Positions 1-12,959 of a stretch of DNA of 64,000 nt are shown here, piece after piece. A program made the position numbers and the translations under genes. The notes under the pieces are model-generated. The model saw nothing but the letters and a program-made list of their open reading frames with translations, did no database searches and had not been told where the DNA came from. Every line of letters begins with the position of its first letter. Positions within the stretch are counted from its first letter, which is position 1. Source of the DNA: Chrysomallon squamiferum (lineage: Eukaryota > Mollusca > Gastropoda > Neomphalida > Peltospiridae). The stretch covers positions 9,322,260 to 9,386,259 of the forward strand of contig CM022674.1 in NCBI GenBank assembly GCA_012295275.1, written 5' to 3'.

Positions 1-138
1 CCGTCAACCAGCTGTTTCTTTCTCAATAATGAACATGGAAAACCTATCCTTTCAGCACCTGATTCTCATGACAAATGCCACAAAATGCTATGTTGTCACT
101 GCGAATTCGAAAACGGTATCTGCATGGAATACCGATAA
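1..138 (+). CDS. possible 3'-terminal exon of a Cys-rich protein (partial)
   Basis: Frame 1 is open from the first base to TAA at 136-138, giving 45 residues. Seven Cys are spread through them, including a KCHKMLCCHC cluster and a final GICMEYR. The segment is clearly less AT-rich than its surroundings, which is what makes it look exonic. No family is recognised. A possible donor (G|GTATCT) at 116 would end the exon early, but its phase does not join to the exon-like segment at 357. The reading as a last exon of a gene starting outside the window is inference, and a chance open frame is possible. Confidence 0.3.
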   Translation, partial: PSTSCFFLNNEHGKPILSAPDSHDKCHKMLCCHCEFENGICMEYR

Positions 139-356
139 ACATCAAGTTATGGCAAGTTATTATAAATTCCTGTACTTGAATATAGTTTTTATTATATAAT
201 GATTTTGATATATTATAGCATATGTATAATATGTATGTCTTTGAAAGTGTTTCTCTCTGTCTTTCTGACCAAATTAATAAACCGTATCATAGCATACAGT
301 TAATTTTTAAAAAGATAGAAAAAAGGAAAGTTTATAATTATTTTTTTTTTTACCAG

Positions 357-530
357 GATGAGCTTATCATTCAGATCAGTTCGGGAAAAGATCTCGAGCC
401 AAGTGACGGCAGTCTTTTACATCGGTATCATGACTACATCGCCGTTGTGGAATGTCTTCGCCACGACGTTGTCGTTGTTCATTACACATTTGGGCAGTTG
501 GAAACTACAGATCAGAGAGAAAACAGTTAA
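357..530 (+). CDS. possible exon with a faint LRAT-like motif
   Basis: A T-rich tract followed by ACCAG gives a good splice acceptor at 355-356. The following frame is open to TAA at 528-530 and encodes 57 residues starting DELIIQ. The stretch HRYHDYIAVVE, then VVVVHYTFG 14 residues later, resembles the His-containing core and the VHYT strand of LRAT/NlpC-type acyltransferase domains. The catalytic NCE segment is absent before the stop, so the domain would be broken or continued by an unseen splice. A second frame is also open across most of the segment. No upstream exon was found in the window. The family suggestion is weak and rests on motif similarity alone. Confidence 0.35.
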   Translation, partial: DELIIQISSGKDLEPSDGSLLHRYHDYIAVVECLRHDVVVVHYTFGQLETTDQRENS

Positions 531-1986
531 AAACAAGGATTTTTATAGAAGAAACTAAATCATTTAATTTCATTTTAATAGACGATATCTCTGCAGGGTG
601 ATGAAGTAAATAAACAAAAAAAGTAAATCATTTTACTTTATAAAAAGAGAATCATATTGAATAGTTTTAGTAGATTTAACGTGTTATAAACTTCATTCTG
701 ATTTTAGGTTATCAGACCACAGATGTGTATGAATGCACACACACATGCATGCATGCACGCACACACACATTCATACATACGTATACATAAATGCAATCGC
801 ATGAATACCAATCACATATGTAAATACATACAAACACACACAAACACACACACATCTTGGAATATAATCTGTATTTAATTCTTATTTTAGGATATTAAAA
901 TTTAAATAATAATAAAAACAATTATCATATGCGAATACACCTAAAGCAGTATTTATCTCGTGTTACTCGCAAATTAGAAATAAAGATCTGGAAACTCTCC
1001 AAGCATTAAAGTAATTATTTGTTATGTACAATGAGGAATCGGTAATTATCGGGATGTCCCGTGTAACCGATTCATATGCTCTACTGCAGAACCGGATTTG
1101 TTCATATTTGAAATCCAGGTCATCGCATTAGTTTCTGTTAAGTTTTTCTGTCTCGGTAACCATGGCATCAAGCGGTTCTCCATTTTTCCAAGATTGCGGA
1201 ACTTACATTGGGATTAGACATTCTTGTTAATAGGTTATCTACTGTATCAAAGACGTTGTTTGCCGTTTCGAAAAACTTTGAAGAATTTTTGTAAGCACTG
1301 TGAAAACTTGAATTTCCTGAAATGAGCGGTATGTATTTTCTTTAACTGTTAATGCTACAGTATGCGTTTGAAAGAGAGCAAACTGTGCTGAAGTAAACGG
1401 CCTTTTCTAACTGCATCACCCAGTAGAGAGATCGCCTGGTAGATAGATTTTTGACCGGGTTTCAACAGTTTATATAAGTATTGCTCTTTCCGATTTTCAG
1501 CGCTGTTAGCCGTTAGGTGGGTGCATTTAGAAAACATAGAGATTATTATAGACATATATAATTACATATATCTGAAAAATATGGCAAAATTTGATGACTA
1601 GATACATTTTCACACAAGACGTAACTATATTTACATATACACTGTGTAAATATATTGTTCGAAGTTACTTATTTACGAATTACTTGCTTGTTTAAATCTT
1701 TAAAGACCATTTTGAAAACGGATTTCATTTTAGAAATGAAAAATAAATTGCTCTTTTATTTTTTTAATTACTGCATTTTCATGTATAGTGACAACGAAAT
1801 CAATATGCATGAATCTACTGTTGTCCACAGAGATGAGGTGAGATACAAATCCGTTTATTTCATTTAGAATTGCAGGAGAGAAAAAAAATAACATAAATAA
1901 AAGTAAACTACAACAACTGCAGTAAAACTTCAAATACAACCCCCCAAAAACTGCAACAACTGCAACTTATATCAAGATATCAGCTT

Positions 1987-2037
<51 letters not shown>

Positions 2038-2750
2038 CACATGCACACTATTCCAGTCACTGAAGCCGGGCTTTATTATATGCTGTCTACCAGAGGACAC
2101 ACAATAACTGTCTTAACGAAAACATTATGTTGTTTAGTTCGTATTAATATCAAAATCAGAGAAATGCTTATAAATATACCATAACAATTCAAAAATAAAA
2201 TTTTAATATCTCGGTTAATTCCTGGGAGCTATTTATGCTATTAGACCATCATTTAATGCAAGCTTTCCTAATATCATAAATAACTTAATATCATTTGTAA
2301 ATGTCAAACCATTTTGACGCTCATAGGTTTGAATACCATAAACAGCTTTGTAAATTTATTACTTGGCTAGTTATAAAAAGCGGTTGGATATTGTAACTAA
2401 GCAGGAAAATTATTAATGCTATGTCTTGTCAATCCAAAAAAAAAAAAAAAATGCTTTTTTGAAATATTTATGTTTATTTATATAGAACTATATTTATATG
2501 TCACGTCTTTACGACTTTGTTTAATTTTTTAAATTTATTTATTGTAAGCTTGAATCGAACATAGCATCTTTGTTTATAAAGCATTATTTTAATTAGTTGT
2601 ATCCAGAAAAGCAGAGCATTTCGCGTTATTATTGTTATTTAGTTACTATGAATAACCAGCGGCGGACTTTGGCATGTTTAACAAACTATATTTTAGGTTC
2701 TTACAGGCTCTCAGACTCTGTCAGTCTCTATTCGTCTCTCTGTAGCTGAA

Positions 2751-2789
<39 letters not shown>

Positions 2790-3458
2790 TAGAGACGGGG
2801 GAGATAAACCGGAAGGAAATGACGTTCAAGAGATTAATAATCTCGAACCACCTGTTATTGCCAGGCTCAAGACATCTGTTTGCTATAAAGTGTGGCAGGT
2901 TTCTTTGATAAAGCTGTTATGTTTGATAAAGTTCGCTACTGATAAGAAACTTCACCATTAACTCATGTCTCGCTAAAGCTAAGCCTTATGAAAAACAGAA
3001 AAAACAGTATCAAACATTATATTTTCTTGCGTTTTAAATCAGCCAATTATCAATGAATAACTGTTTCTTTTTGTTGTTGTTGTTGGTGTTGTTTGTTCTT
3101 GTTATTTAATAATTTTGACAATCTTTAATAGATGCAAGTCTAATAAAATATTAAAACTAAAGAAGACGGTTATAAACTTGTGTAATATGAATTAATCAAT
3201 ATATAAATGAGGTCCAGGTTAACAATTTAAAATGCTACTGTTAAAACAAATGAAACAACTCTTTTTCTGTGTGTTCTGTTCTATGCAGGTATATATTGGT
3301 TTAGATGGTCAGTTACAATAATTACTGTTGACTCTACAGTCTCAGAGATTCCATGACTTCTGTTCCCTGTCCATAGGACATTAACCCATCGCGACAATAT
3401 CTCCTAGAATAAACATCAAGGTAAGAACGGTTGCCAACCCTAAGTGATTTCCTATTCT

Positions 3459-3521
<63 letters not shown>

Positions 3522-4163
3522 CATCATCATCATCATCATCATCATCATTATAATGATGTCGATGATAATAATAGAATAAAGAAAATAATAATAATAAATA
3601 CATGATAAATCCACGTTTTAATATTTTACTTTTTGAAAAGTACTTAGATTTGTTGACAAAGCCAAATGAAGAAACGGTTTTATTTACGTCTTATTTACAG
3701 AGCAAATCACTGTCTAAAGATGAAAGATTTACACTTATAACGATAATGGAAACTACTTACTGATTCTTTCAAACTCTTAGCATTCACTAACTCTCTCAAA
3801 AAGAGCAGTTAAACAAATAATGACGATTCTACTACTACTACTACAACTTTTATTTTAATTTGGTGTATAATAACGATACAGAGCTATCTATTATTAGGAG
3901 ATTAAAAAGAAAAAAAAGAGGAAATCTTACCTTTTTTCATGCAGGTAATGGATGTAGTTAAAACTGTTGTTTTCTCTCTTTACAATGCATTTGATCTTCG
4001 AGTTACTGCTTTTATACTTTTATAACAACAACAACAACAACAACAACACCAGTTATAATAATGGATCATTAAAATACACGGCCCAAACAATTTATATAAA
4101 TACGCAGTCATTTTGCTTACTACCTGTGATTTCGTCCATAGACTGAAAATAATATTATTGCAT

Positions 4164-4215
<52 letters not shown>

Positions 4216-5111
4216 ATATATTCGTTTCAAATAGAAGCTTCTAAGAAATTAACTGCAACATTTTTAAACGTGATCAGTTAAATTGACACCCTCTTTCCAT
4301 ACTTCAGAGAATCTCTGAAACCATTATAATGTTAAAAATGCATTTGACGTGAGATTTTTTTTATTTTTATATAGCAATTGTCTGTGACACTCCTTAGAAA
4401 CAGAACAATTTTTCAGTTACACTCTAAAGTCACACTATCATTCAGAATTGTGTGTACAAATTAATTTTGTCACAAATAATCTTGAGGTTTCTGCCGAATG
4501 TTCATTTCCAAAATTGTGAAAACTCATAATTCATCAGGATGTTTTCTAAATACGTGACGAATACTGGACCAGCAACAAACAAACAAACAAACAAACAATA
4601 AATAAATAAATAAATAAATAAATAAAGAAGGAAAGAAAGAAAGAAAATAAAGAAATATAATAAAAACAATGAAATCCCTCAAAACAAAAAACAAAACAAA
4701 AGAAAAAACGAAAAAAAACGAGTATAGGAATTCATTCTATCTGCTGTTAACTAATTGCAAAAGCTCTATTATTAATATTATTATTATTACTGAATTAAGG
4801 TATGAAGTTATTACCATTCAGGTATTAGAATTGCAAATATTATTATATCTGCCTAATTTATAATTATATAAGCGTAACAAATAATGTTTGATTCAGGAAT
4901 TTTTCACTAGAAGTTAATAATAATTAATTTTATGTTTAGAAATATTGAAATAGTTAATGTTTAAAATATATTATGGTATTAAAATGTTAGTGAATTATCT
5001 TTCACTTATAATTAATTTTCATTTTCTCCAAAAGCACTGATACTTTGTTATACATATTCAAAAACAATATGTAATATTTTATGCCTTGCAGATCACCAAA
5101 ACGTAACGCCA
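531..5111. other. intergenic, no gene seen; simple repeats
   Basis: No supported exon. The stretch holds many short repeats: a mixed CA/GCAT tract near 735-855, (CA)n at 1990-2035, (GT)n running into (GA)n at 2751-2789, (TAA)n running into (TCA)n at 3459-3549, (ACA)n near 4020-4047, (CA)n at 4166-4213 and AAAC/AAAT tetranucleotides at 4572-4626. The 3' end near 4990-5090 is presumably upstream or 5'-intron sequence of the PLAC8-type gene, because a splice acceptor ends at 5091. Confidence 0.6.
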
Positions 5112-5488
5112 ATGATAGCAAATATAACACAAATTCAAATCGATGACGAGAAGGACACGGACGGTCAATCATCGACGACAGCAACAGTGGACCAGTCATC
5201 AGTTATTACGGCACAACCACGTCCTCAGAAGTTAACACGAGTAGAACTACTGATGCCATTTGACGAGGCTCACAGCGAAAGAGAATGGTCGTCTGGTCTG
5301 TTCGACTGCACGTCTGCAAGAAGAAATTGTACGTAGTAAATCGCTAACATATATACATATATATTTATAAACCTACACATAAATAAATTCACAGAACACG
5401 ATATTAATTGTATTTAATTTTAGTTAAGTACTTGATTTTTATACATTTCTGTCATGAAACACACACATACACATATACACAACACAAA

Positions 5489-5536
<48 letters not shown>

Positions 5537-5932
5537 TTCATAGCTAATCTAATTTAAGTTAGCACTTAGTCACACTATTAAATAATTCTTTAATCTAAAA
5601 CACACACGCAGACACATTTATATACAGAAATAAATAAAAACTGGATATTGCAGTGTGTTGCATGTGCTGCTGCTGGTGTTACTACAGATATATGATCTCT
5701 ACGCGATTAGGAGAAACACCTTTCATGCCACATATACCGTGTGCTGTCTTCGCTCTTAGAGTTAAGGTCCGGACACTGTTCAGTATAAAGGTCAGTACGC
5801 TTTTTATTCATTCCTGCAATGTCTACTGCTACTTCTGCAAAGCTACTATTACCCCTACGAGTATTACTACACCTAGTATAACTACTGTTAGTAATACAGC
5901 TGATGTTAATGATGATGATGATGATGATGATG

Positions 5933-5979
<47 letters not shown>

Positions 5980-6293
5980 TATTATTATTATTATTATAAA
6001 GCAGTACAAACTCATACATATTGCTTTACTAGTTTACACACATATACATACATAATTTCACATACACATACACATACATATCTACAAAAGAGAATACAAA
6101 TAAATCAAGTATGTACGTATGTGTGGATAGACATGTAGACATGTAGTAATATAATTTGCAAATATACAGTGTTTATAGAATATAATACTGTATTTTACAG
6201 GGCTCACTTATAAAAGACTTTTACACCAGCTTGTGTTGTGAACCGTGCGCTGTGTGTCAGATGACCAGGGAGCTGGACAGCGTGGGCTTGTGA
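5112..6293 (+). CDS. PLAC8/cornifelin-family protein, three exons
   Basis: Exons 5112-5328, 5654-5790 and 6201-6293 join in phase (1, then 0) with GT-AG borders and give 148 residues ending in TGA. Residues 1-60 are Thr/Ser/Gln-rich and presumably disordered. Then EWSSGLFDC opens the PLAC8 domain. Exon 2 gives a Cys cluster (LCCMCCCWC), the family RLGE and an ALR-KVRTLFSIK segment. Exon 3 gives GSLIKDFYTSLCC and EPCAVCQMTREL, the usual end of the domain. PLAC8 proteins are small Cys-rich, membrane-associated proteins with varied roles (cell size, metal handling, epithelial differentiation), so a specific function cannot be given. An acceptor AG at 5090-5091 precedes the first ATG and the frame is open back to it, so a 5' exon, probably untranslated, is expected. 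A (GAT)n/(AAT)n tract lies in intron 2. Confidence 0.85.
5908..5998. repeat. (GAT)n(AAT)n(ATT)n compound microsatellite
   Basis: Compound trinucleotide tract inside intron 2 of the PLAC8-family gene. Another (TAA)n tract lies in intron 1 at 5490-5535. The AAT and ATT runs meet head to head and could fold back. Confidence 0.9.
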
Positions 6294-7553
6294 AATAACA
6301 GAAATAGTCAACATTGCTGGCCAGCTCATATTAAAAACATTATTTTTAGTCAGCAGATTTCTATAATATCCCATCAATAATTAATGATTTTTTTTTTTGA
6401 TTTTTTTTTTATCTGTAAATCTAATTTTTCAGTTAATAAATTTCTTATTCGAAATAGCTATCGTCAAATCACGTCACAAACTTCGGAAAGGATTTAACCT
6501 CTGATTGTTTATTTTAAATAATTTTAAATAAGTTTTGATTAAAAATAATTATGAAACTATTTGTACACGTCGATTTACAATTAACATTTTAAAAATGATT
6601 TATGTGTTGACAGATCGTTTAATATGTATTTTAGATAACAAGAGGGTGCTCAGTTCTATTTTAATCGGTTATTATTAACATTAAATTCTTATATAATTTC
6701 ATATGAATGAAATAATGTAATGATATTAATGTATATACTTATTAATGTTTTTTTTTTTTTTTTTTTTTTTTTTTGGATTTAGCTCGATAACTTGTTCATT
6801 CTTGTTCTTGGATTTATTATCTTTTTGAAATAAAATGAAATATTTATACGTTAACCATAAGAATTTGTGTATTATTTTAACTAGTTTACTAATTTATGAT
6901 AATATTGCATCTGTGAGTTAACTTGTAGTTACTGATTCTACGCCAGAAAAGTTAGCAGAATCAAAAACCTTATATTTAATAAATCATTTCGAACAGACTT
7001 TTTAAAATAAGAATATAAAGAAGTATATTAGCGCAAATAGTTTTCAACAGAAATTATTTTTATAACTTCATTAAATATTAAATCTGGACAGGTATAGGAT
7101 AGAAATTTTGTTTGTGCTAAACATGCTGGTGAGGCACATGTTAATATACAAATAATAATAACAATAAAGAAATACCACAGATTAAATTTTTGTATGTATG
7201 AGTACACTTCACCATTCAACAAAACGACAGTCGTCGTCACGCGTCACTGATATTTAGTGATCACCTAAGTATTTCTTTTTATGGCTGAAGGTACGTCTTG
7301 TGTTTGCCATTATATCTCTTTATAAATAACTTCAAAAGTTTTTTGAAGAGAGAGATCTAGTTCCTTTATGTATTTCACTTGGTAACAAATCAACAACACA
7401 ACCTTAATGCATAGTAATTCGTTAAGTGTAACACGGGTTAAATTAACCTTCTAATTTTACTGAATATGGTGGAGAAAAGTTTATATGGTAGATATTTAAC
7501 AAACATTATTTTAAATAATTTAGATAAATATCTCGATTTCTAAAGCTAGCATA
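6294..7553. other. intergenic between PLAC8-like gene and the 269-residue gene
   Basis: AT-rich, no coding signal seen. Poly-T runs occur near 6389-6410 and 6750-6774. The part after 6293 is the likely 3' UTR of the PLAC8-family gene. AATAAA-like signals are present, for example near 6434-6440 and 6830, but the true site cannot be chosen. Confidence 0.5.
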
Positions 7554-10326
7554 ATGTTTTGTGAGAGAGTTGGTCACGTAATAGTTGGAACAGATGGGAC
7601 ATCAACCGGTTTGATATCCAATGTTTTAGGAGAACTTTCAGACCAAGGACGACTTCTGACACTTAATCTTCAAACTGTTACTGTCAGAAATGTTCAAAGT
7701 GCAACTACATTTGGCAATTCTTTTAATAATTTTCACGATTTTTCTAAAACCCTTAGCATTGTCTTGCGCATGGCTATGTTACGTTGTACAAACGTTCCTC
7801 AGTATATTTGGGAGACGCATTTGACCACCAAAGCGGCCGATCGGAACATCTCAAGATTCCATTACTATTCAAAATGGTTGGATCGCCGAGATTTCAAATT
7901 AGCCGAAGTGAAGGAAGATGCCAGGTATTACTGGAGTAGGTTTGATCAACTTTTTCCACCATCGAGAATAGAAGACAAACTCCGAGGAACTGGCGTCGGA
8001 GAACGTCGCGAACTTTCAGGAACTATCCTGTTAATAGATCGGGATTTGGAAGGAGTGGTTCAGATTACTGTATATGCTGACATTGTTAAGAGAGACTGGA
8101 GAGGGACAGCTTTCGATACTGTGGTTAAGGTTAGTTGAATATATATATGTCATTTCTATTTTTATTTTTTTATAAACTCCAACACTGCAAAAAATTAACA
8201 TTAAAAAAAAAAAAAAAATTAAATTAAAAAAAACGAAAAAAAAAAAACGAAAAAAAAAAATTCATTGAACAATCTATTTATAAAAATAAAAGAAATATTT
8301 ATAAGAATTACTAATACACATTCAGTCAAACAATTCTACTGTTTAATTATACTCATAATCAAAAGGGCTGATTGTAAGCTACTGACTTTATATCCATTTT
8401 GTAAATGTGATCAACCGAATCCATATTCTTTTATTTTCTAAAACAGTTAAAATATAATATTAGATGATTGATTTTCATTCGTTATTATTATTATTTATCA
8501 TTTTTTTAAATGTCGTACTGCTTTAATCAAGATGTAAAACGTTTTTGTACAGACAAGGAAATTACGATTTTTTATTCATTTTGTTGTCTGTAGCTCTTAG
8601 TGACTGCATGAATAAATGTGAAATAACGAATACCGATACTTCGTTTTAAACTGTCATCCACTGTATTAATATGGTACTTTTTAAAAACTCTCTCAGTGAA
8701 ATTCAGTCCTTTTCCATAACCGATATGTGTTAACGTACGACCAAGTTACTCACTGTGACCAAGGTAACACAGTGAAGATGTCAGAGAAGATGACACTATC
8801 CCAATGCCACTCTTTTTTAATTCACAATGAATCCAAATAATTATTTATTATTTCTACGCATGATAATGATAATAATATTAAAATATTAAACATACTTTAA
8901 CAATCTGGGTTTTTTTTCGAAAATCCAAAATAATCTCCGTTGAACAAAACTTCAGAACACCATGCTTTAACATCTTCATTTATTACCAGTACAGACAAGC
9001 GCAAAAATAAACGAATAATATAATATTAGTAATTCAAATAACCATTTTCGGGATTCTATCTTTTGATATACAATATCAGTGTCATTTTTGAGGGACATTT
9101 CATTTTTGTTTAGTAAAGACCAGCTAAAATATGCAAAGCTTTGAATTTGTATCTCAATTACTAGAGAAAGAGAAAGAAACAACCCTTGTTCAATACAGCT
9201 TTAATACAGAGCTTCTAACGTCGAGTCTGGAAACTACTTCTAGGACGCTATTCAAAAATATCTTGCTACCTCTTCTCGTCCTGTATTTCAAAACTATCAC
9301 AAAGGACACTGGTCTGAAAGCGAACACGTTATTCCAGGCATAAGGAATGTGAAGTGCCAGCCCTTGGTAGAATCTGAGAAAGTCCTTATGCTTCCATTGT
9401 ACTATTGTACCATCAAAACTGGGCTTGACAATCAGTTTCTGAAAACAATGAATAAAGACGGCGAATCTTTGAAATACATTTCCAATGTATTTCCGCATCT
9501 GTCAAAAGCGATAACCAAAGGTGCTGTTTTCACAAGATGCTTCAATCACAAGAAAAAAATTACATCAGAGGAACAAAATGCTAGGAGGCTTTTTGAGAAG
9601 CAAATAATCTCATGAAATCGTATAACATTTCTAATAATAGTGAAAGTACATTTTTGTGACTAAAACTAACACTCTAGAAGTAGTAACATATTTGTAATCA
9701 GTAGACTTTAAATAAACATAATTAACAAACAAAAAACCCCACATAACTAAGAATTCTAAAAATTTGTGTACAATCAATAATAAAGTCTCGTAACTTCAGA
9801 GCTTGTGAAGCAAATAAATCTACTATATTTGACATTAATAAAATTTCCTTAAGGTTTGTGTTTTCTGATATTCAAAATTTTAATAAAATAATAATAAATA
9901 ATAATATATATCCCCCAGCCAGAGGAGTATCCAGGTTCTAAACTGTAATCCAGAAATATATGTTATTTTAATTTACAACGTAAAATAAAAGCAAAATGAA
10001 GCGATGTGAATCTCTTTTATCTAGGTAGTAGTTGACTCTCTTTCAATGGAGCCTGTGAACTGAGAGGCTGAAAATAATCAGTCCAGACAGTTCTTTCTGG
10101 ACTTGCGATTAAATAATAATAACAATAACAACAACAACAACATAAATAAATAAAATAATAATAAATTAATAAATAAATACAAGTGAACAAAAGGTTTTAA
10201 AAATTGTTGAAAAGTCGCCATTTTTTTAAAATGTGGGCCGTAGCTCATTTGCTCCCCCTCAGCCATAGGTAAATCTAAGATAAGTTATTTTTTGTATGAA
10301 CATTGTCAACATGCTTTAAACTACTA

Positions 10327-10385
<59 letters not shown>

Positions 10386-10904
10386 CAACAACAACAATAA
10401 TAACAATAGTAATAATAACTAATGCATTAAACTTAAACTTTTTCTTCGTATCAGTAAAGGTAATAACTAAAAAAAATATACATTTTCTTAGTTACCCAAA
10501 CAAAATATTAAAATTTATCGGTGTCCTGTTAGATGAAAATAAATAGTGATGCAGAAATAATGGTTACAGTTAGAAAATAAGATCAGTCACCGAAATCATA
10601 ATTATTATTATGATTGTTGGTAACATTACTACTTTACAGTTTGCTATATCGATCATGATACTGTTTTCAGGTTATGGTTCTGCACTACGACATTCTACCC
10701 CTTGCTGACGGGCCGTGGATGACCCACTTGAAGAAACTACTCCACAACGGAATATCGTTCAAGAAACACGTCACGTGGTACATGAGCGGCATGCCGCTGC
10801 AGGAGAAAGCATTGACATTTCGTGACTGGGAATATATTACATGGACACATCGTCAGCAGATGAAAGATTGGATACGACAGCGGCTGCGACTTGTTTGGAA
10901 ATGA
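7554..10904 (+). CDS. uncharacterised two-exon protein, 269 residues
   Basis: Exon 1 runs 7554-8129 (donor AAG|GTTAGT) and exon 2 runs 10671-10904 (acceptor TTTTCAG, stop TGA), joined in phase 0. Both exons are clearly richer in G+C than the flanks, and the junction reads smoothly (DTVVKV-MVLHYD), so this looks like a real gene. The protein seems soluble: no signal peptide or membrane span is evident. It is rich in Trp, Arg and Tyr, with segments such as ARYYWSRFDQLFPPSR, GVVQITVYADIVKRDWRG and a basic Trp-rich tail (HRQQMKDWIRQRLRLVWK). I do not recognise a family or catalytic motif. The start is the first ATG of the open frame; a 5' exon cannot be excluded. The 2.5-kb intron contains a transposon ORF fragment at 9260-9615. 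Confidence 0.7.
9260..9615 (+). mobile_element. fragment of a transposon-type ORF
   Basis: One frame ending at TGA 9613-9615 reads HKGHWSESEHVIPGIRNVKC, then PLVESEKVLMLPLYY, TGLDNQFLKTMNKDGESLKY and VFPHLSKAITKGAVF. From memory, this order matches a multi-copy ORF seen in many insect and other invertebrate genomes: a W-then-pGxkNV segment, then PLV..kvllPPLHikLGLmk.FvkamdkdG..f.yl...FP.ls.aKi.eG.F. The copy is a short internal piece lacking both ends, so it is a relic. It sits in the intron of the 269-residue gene in the same orientation. The element class is not assigned. Confidence 0.5.
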
Positions 10905-11668
10905 CAACATTACGGAATTATAACATGCAAAACTGTTTTTAATGTTTGTTTTATTAACAAATTATTTATTTATTTATTTATAATTATTTTTTTCTCCCTC
11001 TGAATATCTCATAATCATAATTATATGGGATATTAGTGTAATTGATTCTGTTTAGGGAAAGAGAAAAGCGACAAATTACAAATAGAAATAAAGTAGAAGA
11101 AAAATATTTTATTTTATTAAAAACAGAATAGTTTGAGTATGACCATACATCCACTACCTGTGTTACTGTGGCGTCCATCATTCCGGCAATCATACATTTG
11201 CCAGTTTGTTAAAATATTTGTCACCTGAATGCGAAGTAACAGTATTGGATCGATTGCTTTAACGTATTATTTGTTTACTGCATATTGATTTAATAATAAT
11301 AGAAAGAAACATTGAAAATGAATACAGGAATTATTCATGGGTGTAAAAAAAATAACCAAACCTTATAACTGAAAATTCTTTTGTTTCAGATTAGCAAAGT
11401 CTGGAGAAATCGATAGTTTATTAAATATATAAGGCATACACGTTTTCAGATATCAGATGGTGAAAATAAATTTAAGATAGTTAACGTTTTTTAAACTAAT
11501 AAATTTAAAGACACGATTAAAAAATATCGAAACACCAGCTCTAGGTAATTGCTGAATATAACTGCGAGAAAAAAATCTAGCTAAACTTCTTTTTATATTA
11601 TTACTTTTTCAAAGCTGTCATTCTCATCTTAACTGGTTTAATTATTTGTCAAGAAATGTAACTAGCTA

Positions 11669-11699
<31 letters not shown>

Positions 11700-12559
11700 T
11701 TTATATCTAATAAAAATTTGGTCATTTAACTTTATAACTAAAAGTTTACCAGTATTTATTATTTTTATTTTTATATATGTATTTTTGGTGCTTTTGATTT
11801 TCTTTTTGATATTATTGAGGGTTTTTTTGGGGGGGTTGTTTTTTTCTGGTTACATATTTAATTCAGCTTCTGAATTTATTTTATTTTTGTTCTATTTATA
11901 ATTTTATTTTAAAACATTGATTTAAAAAAAAAAACCAAAAAAAAAAACGCTGTACTTTCTAATTAGCGGGACCCACTTCAGTTTCAGGCCCTGGTTTGTC
12001 AAATCAATTTTCCTTTTGATAGACAGTGTACTTGCAAGTGTTCATTCACACACATTTATTCCATTTTTTTTTTAAATTAATGAATTTTTTAAATAAATTA
12101 ATTATTTAAATTTATTTATTTTGTTCAAATTAGACGATATATTATTCAAAAAGAAAAGAACACTTTTTTTTTCTTTTCTTTTTTTATATACATATTCAGT
12201 TCCTTTGCTCATTTACTGGTGAGAAGAAACGACTGGTTGTGACAGACGATTCTACACTGAGAAGTTCCAAATCCTGGCATACATGTCGTTGAAATCTGCG
12301 TAAACAGGATTAAACAGGCAAAAAAAAAAAAAAAAAAACAACAACAAAACACACACACACATACACACACAAACAACAACAAAAAAGAAGAACATCAAGA
12401 GTTTATATCATGCAGTACTTAAATTCAAAACCAGCAGTTATTATATATCATGTCCTAAATTTCCGTTTGATTTGTTCTGTTAACCATTTATTGTCATTTT
12501 AATGCCACAGTAACGCCTAACATTTGCTTGATTATTTAAATCTATTAATTTCTGCAGGA

Positions 12560-12603
<44 letters not shown>

Positions 12604-12959
12604 CATCTCTTGCCAGAACGTTAAAATGCCACAACTGCGCATGCCCTATCGGAACTCGTGCCGAAATGGTTATGAAATGTAAAACCGGTTCATGGCACAA
12701 TATCCATAGCTAATTTTAAAGTGAAAAATATACTGGCGGCTAAAGCTGTATCCTATCAGGGCGCGAGCGACACGACACTATTTATATCCTAACCAGACGC
12801 GACCGTAGCGACAGTCTCAGTTTTTATTTCAGAAACATGACACTGCCAGTAAATACACTATGTAATACCAATGACCTACACTCACCATTACTACCGTATT
12901 AGGTAATTTGTTACTCGTGTGTGTCTCTCTCTATATATATAAACCATTTTGTCAACCTA
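10905..12959. other. no gene seen; homopolymers and a GC-rich doublet
   Basis: The first part is the likely 3' UTR of the 269-residue gene. Later come (ATT)n near 11671-11698, long A and T runs (11927-11947, 12319-12339, 12573-12603) and a short GC-rich block at about 12610-12830. That block holds two imperfect copies of a roughly 35-bp sequence with a TATCCTA core followed by CGCGA and GCGACA (12748-12780 and 12782-12815). No open frame in it is convincing. Confidence 0.5.

Noticed and set aside
3334-3614. Open frames with Tyr, Ile, Asp or Met runs
   Set aside because: Translations of the TAA/TCA trinucleotide tract. The same applies to frames at 5653-6138 beyond the PLAC8 exon, 26386-26825, 30311-30592 and 48972-49305.
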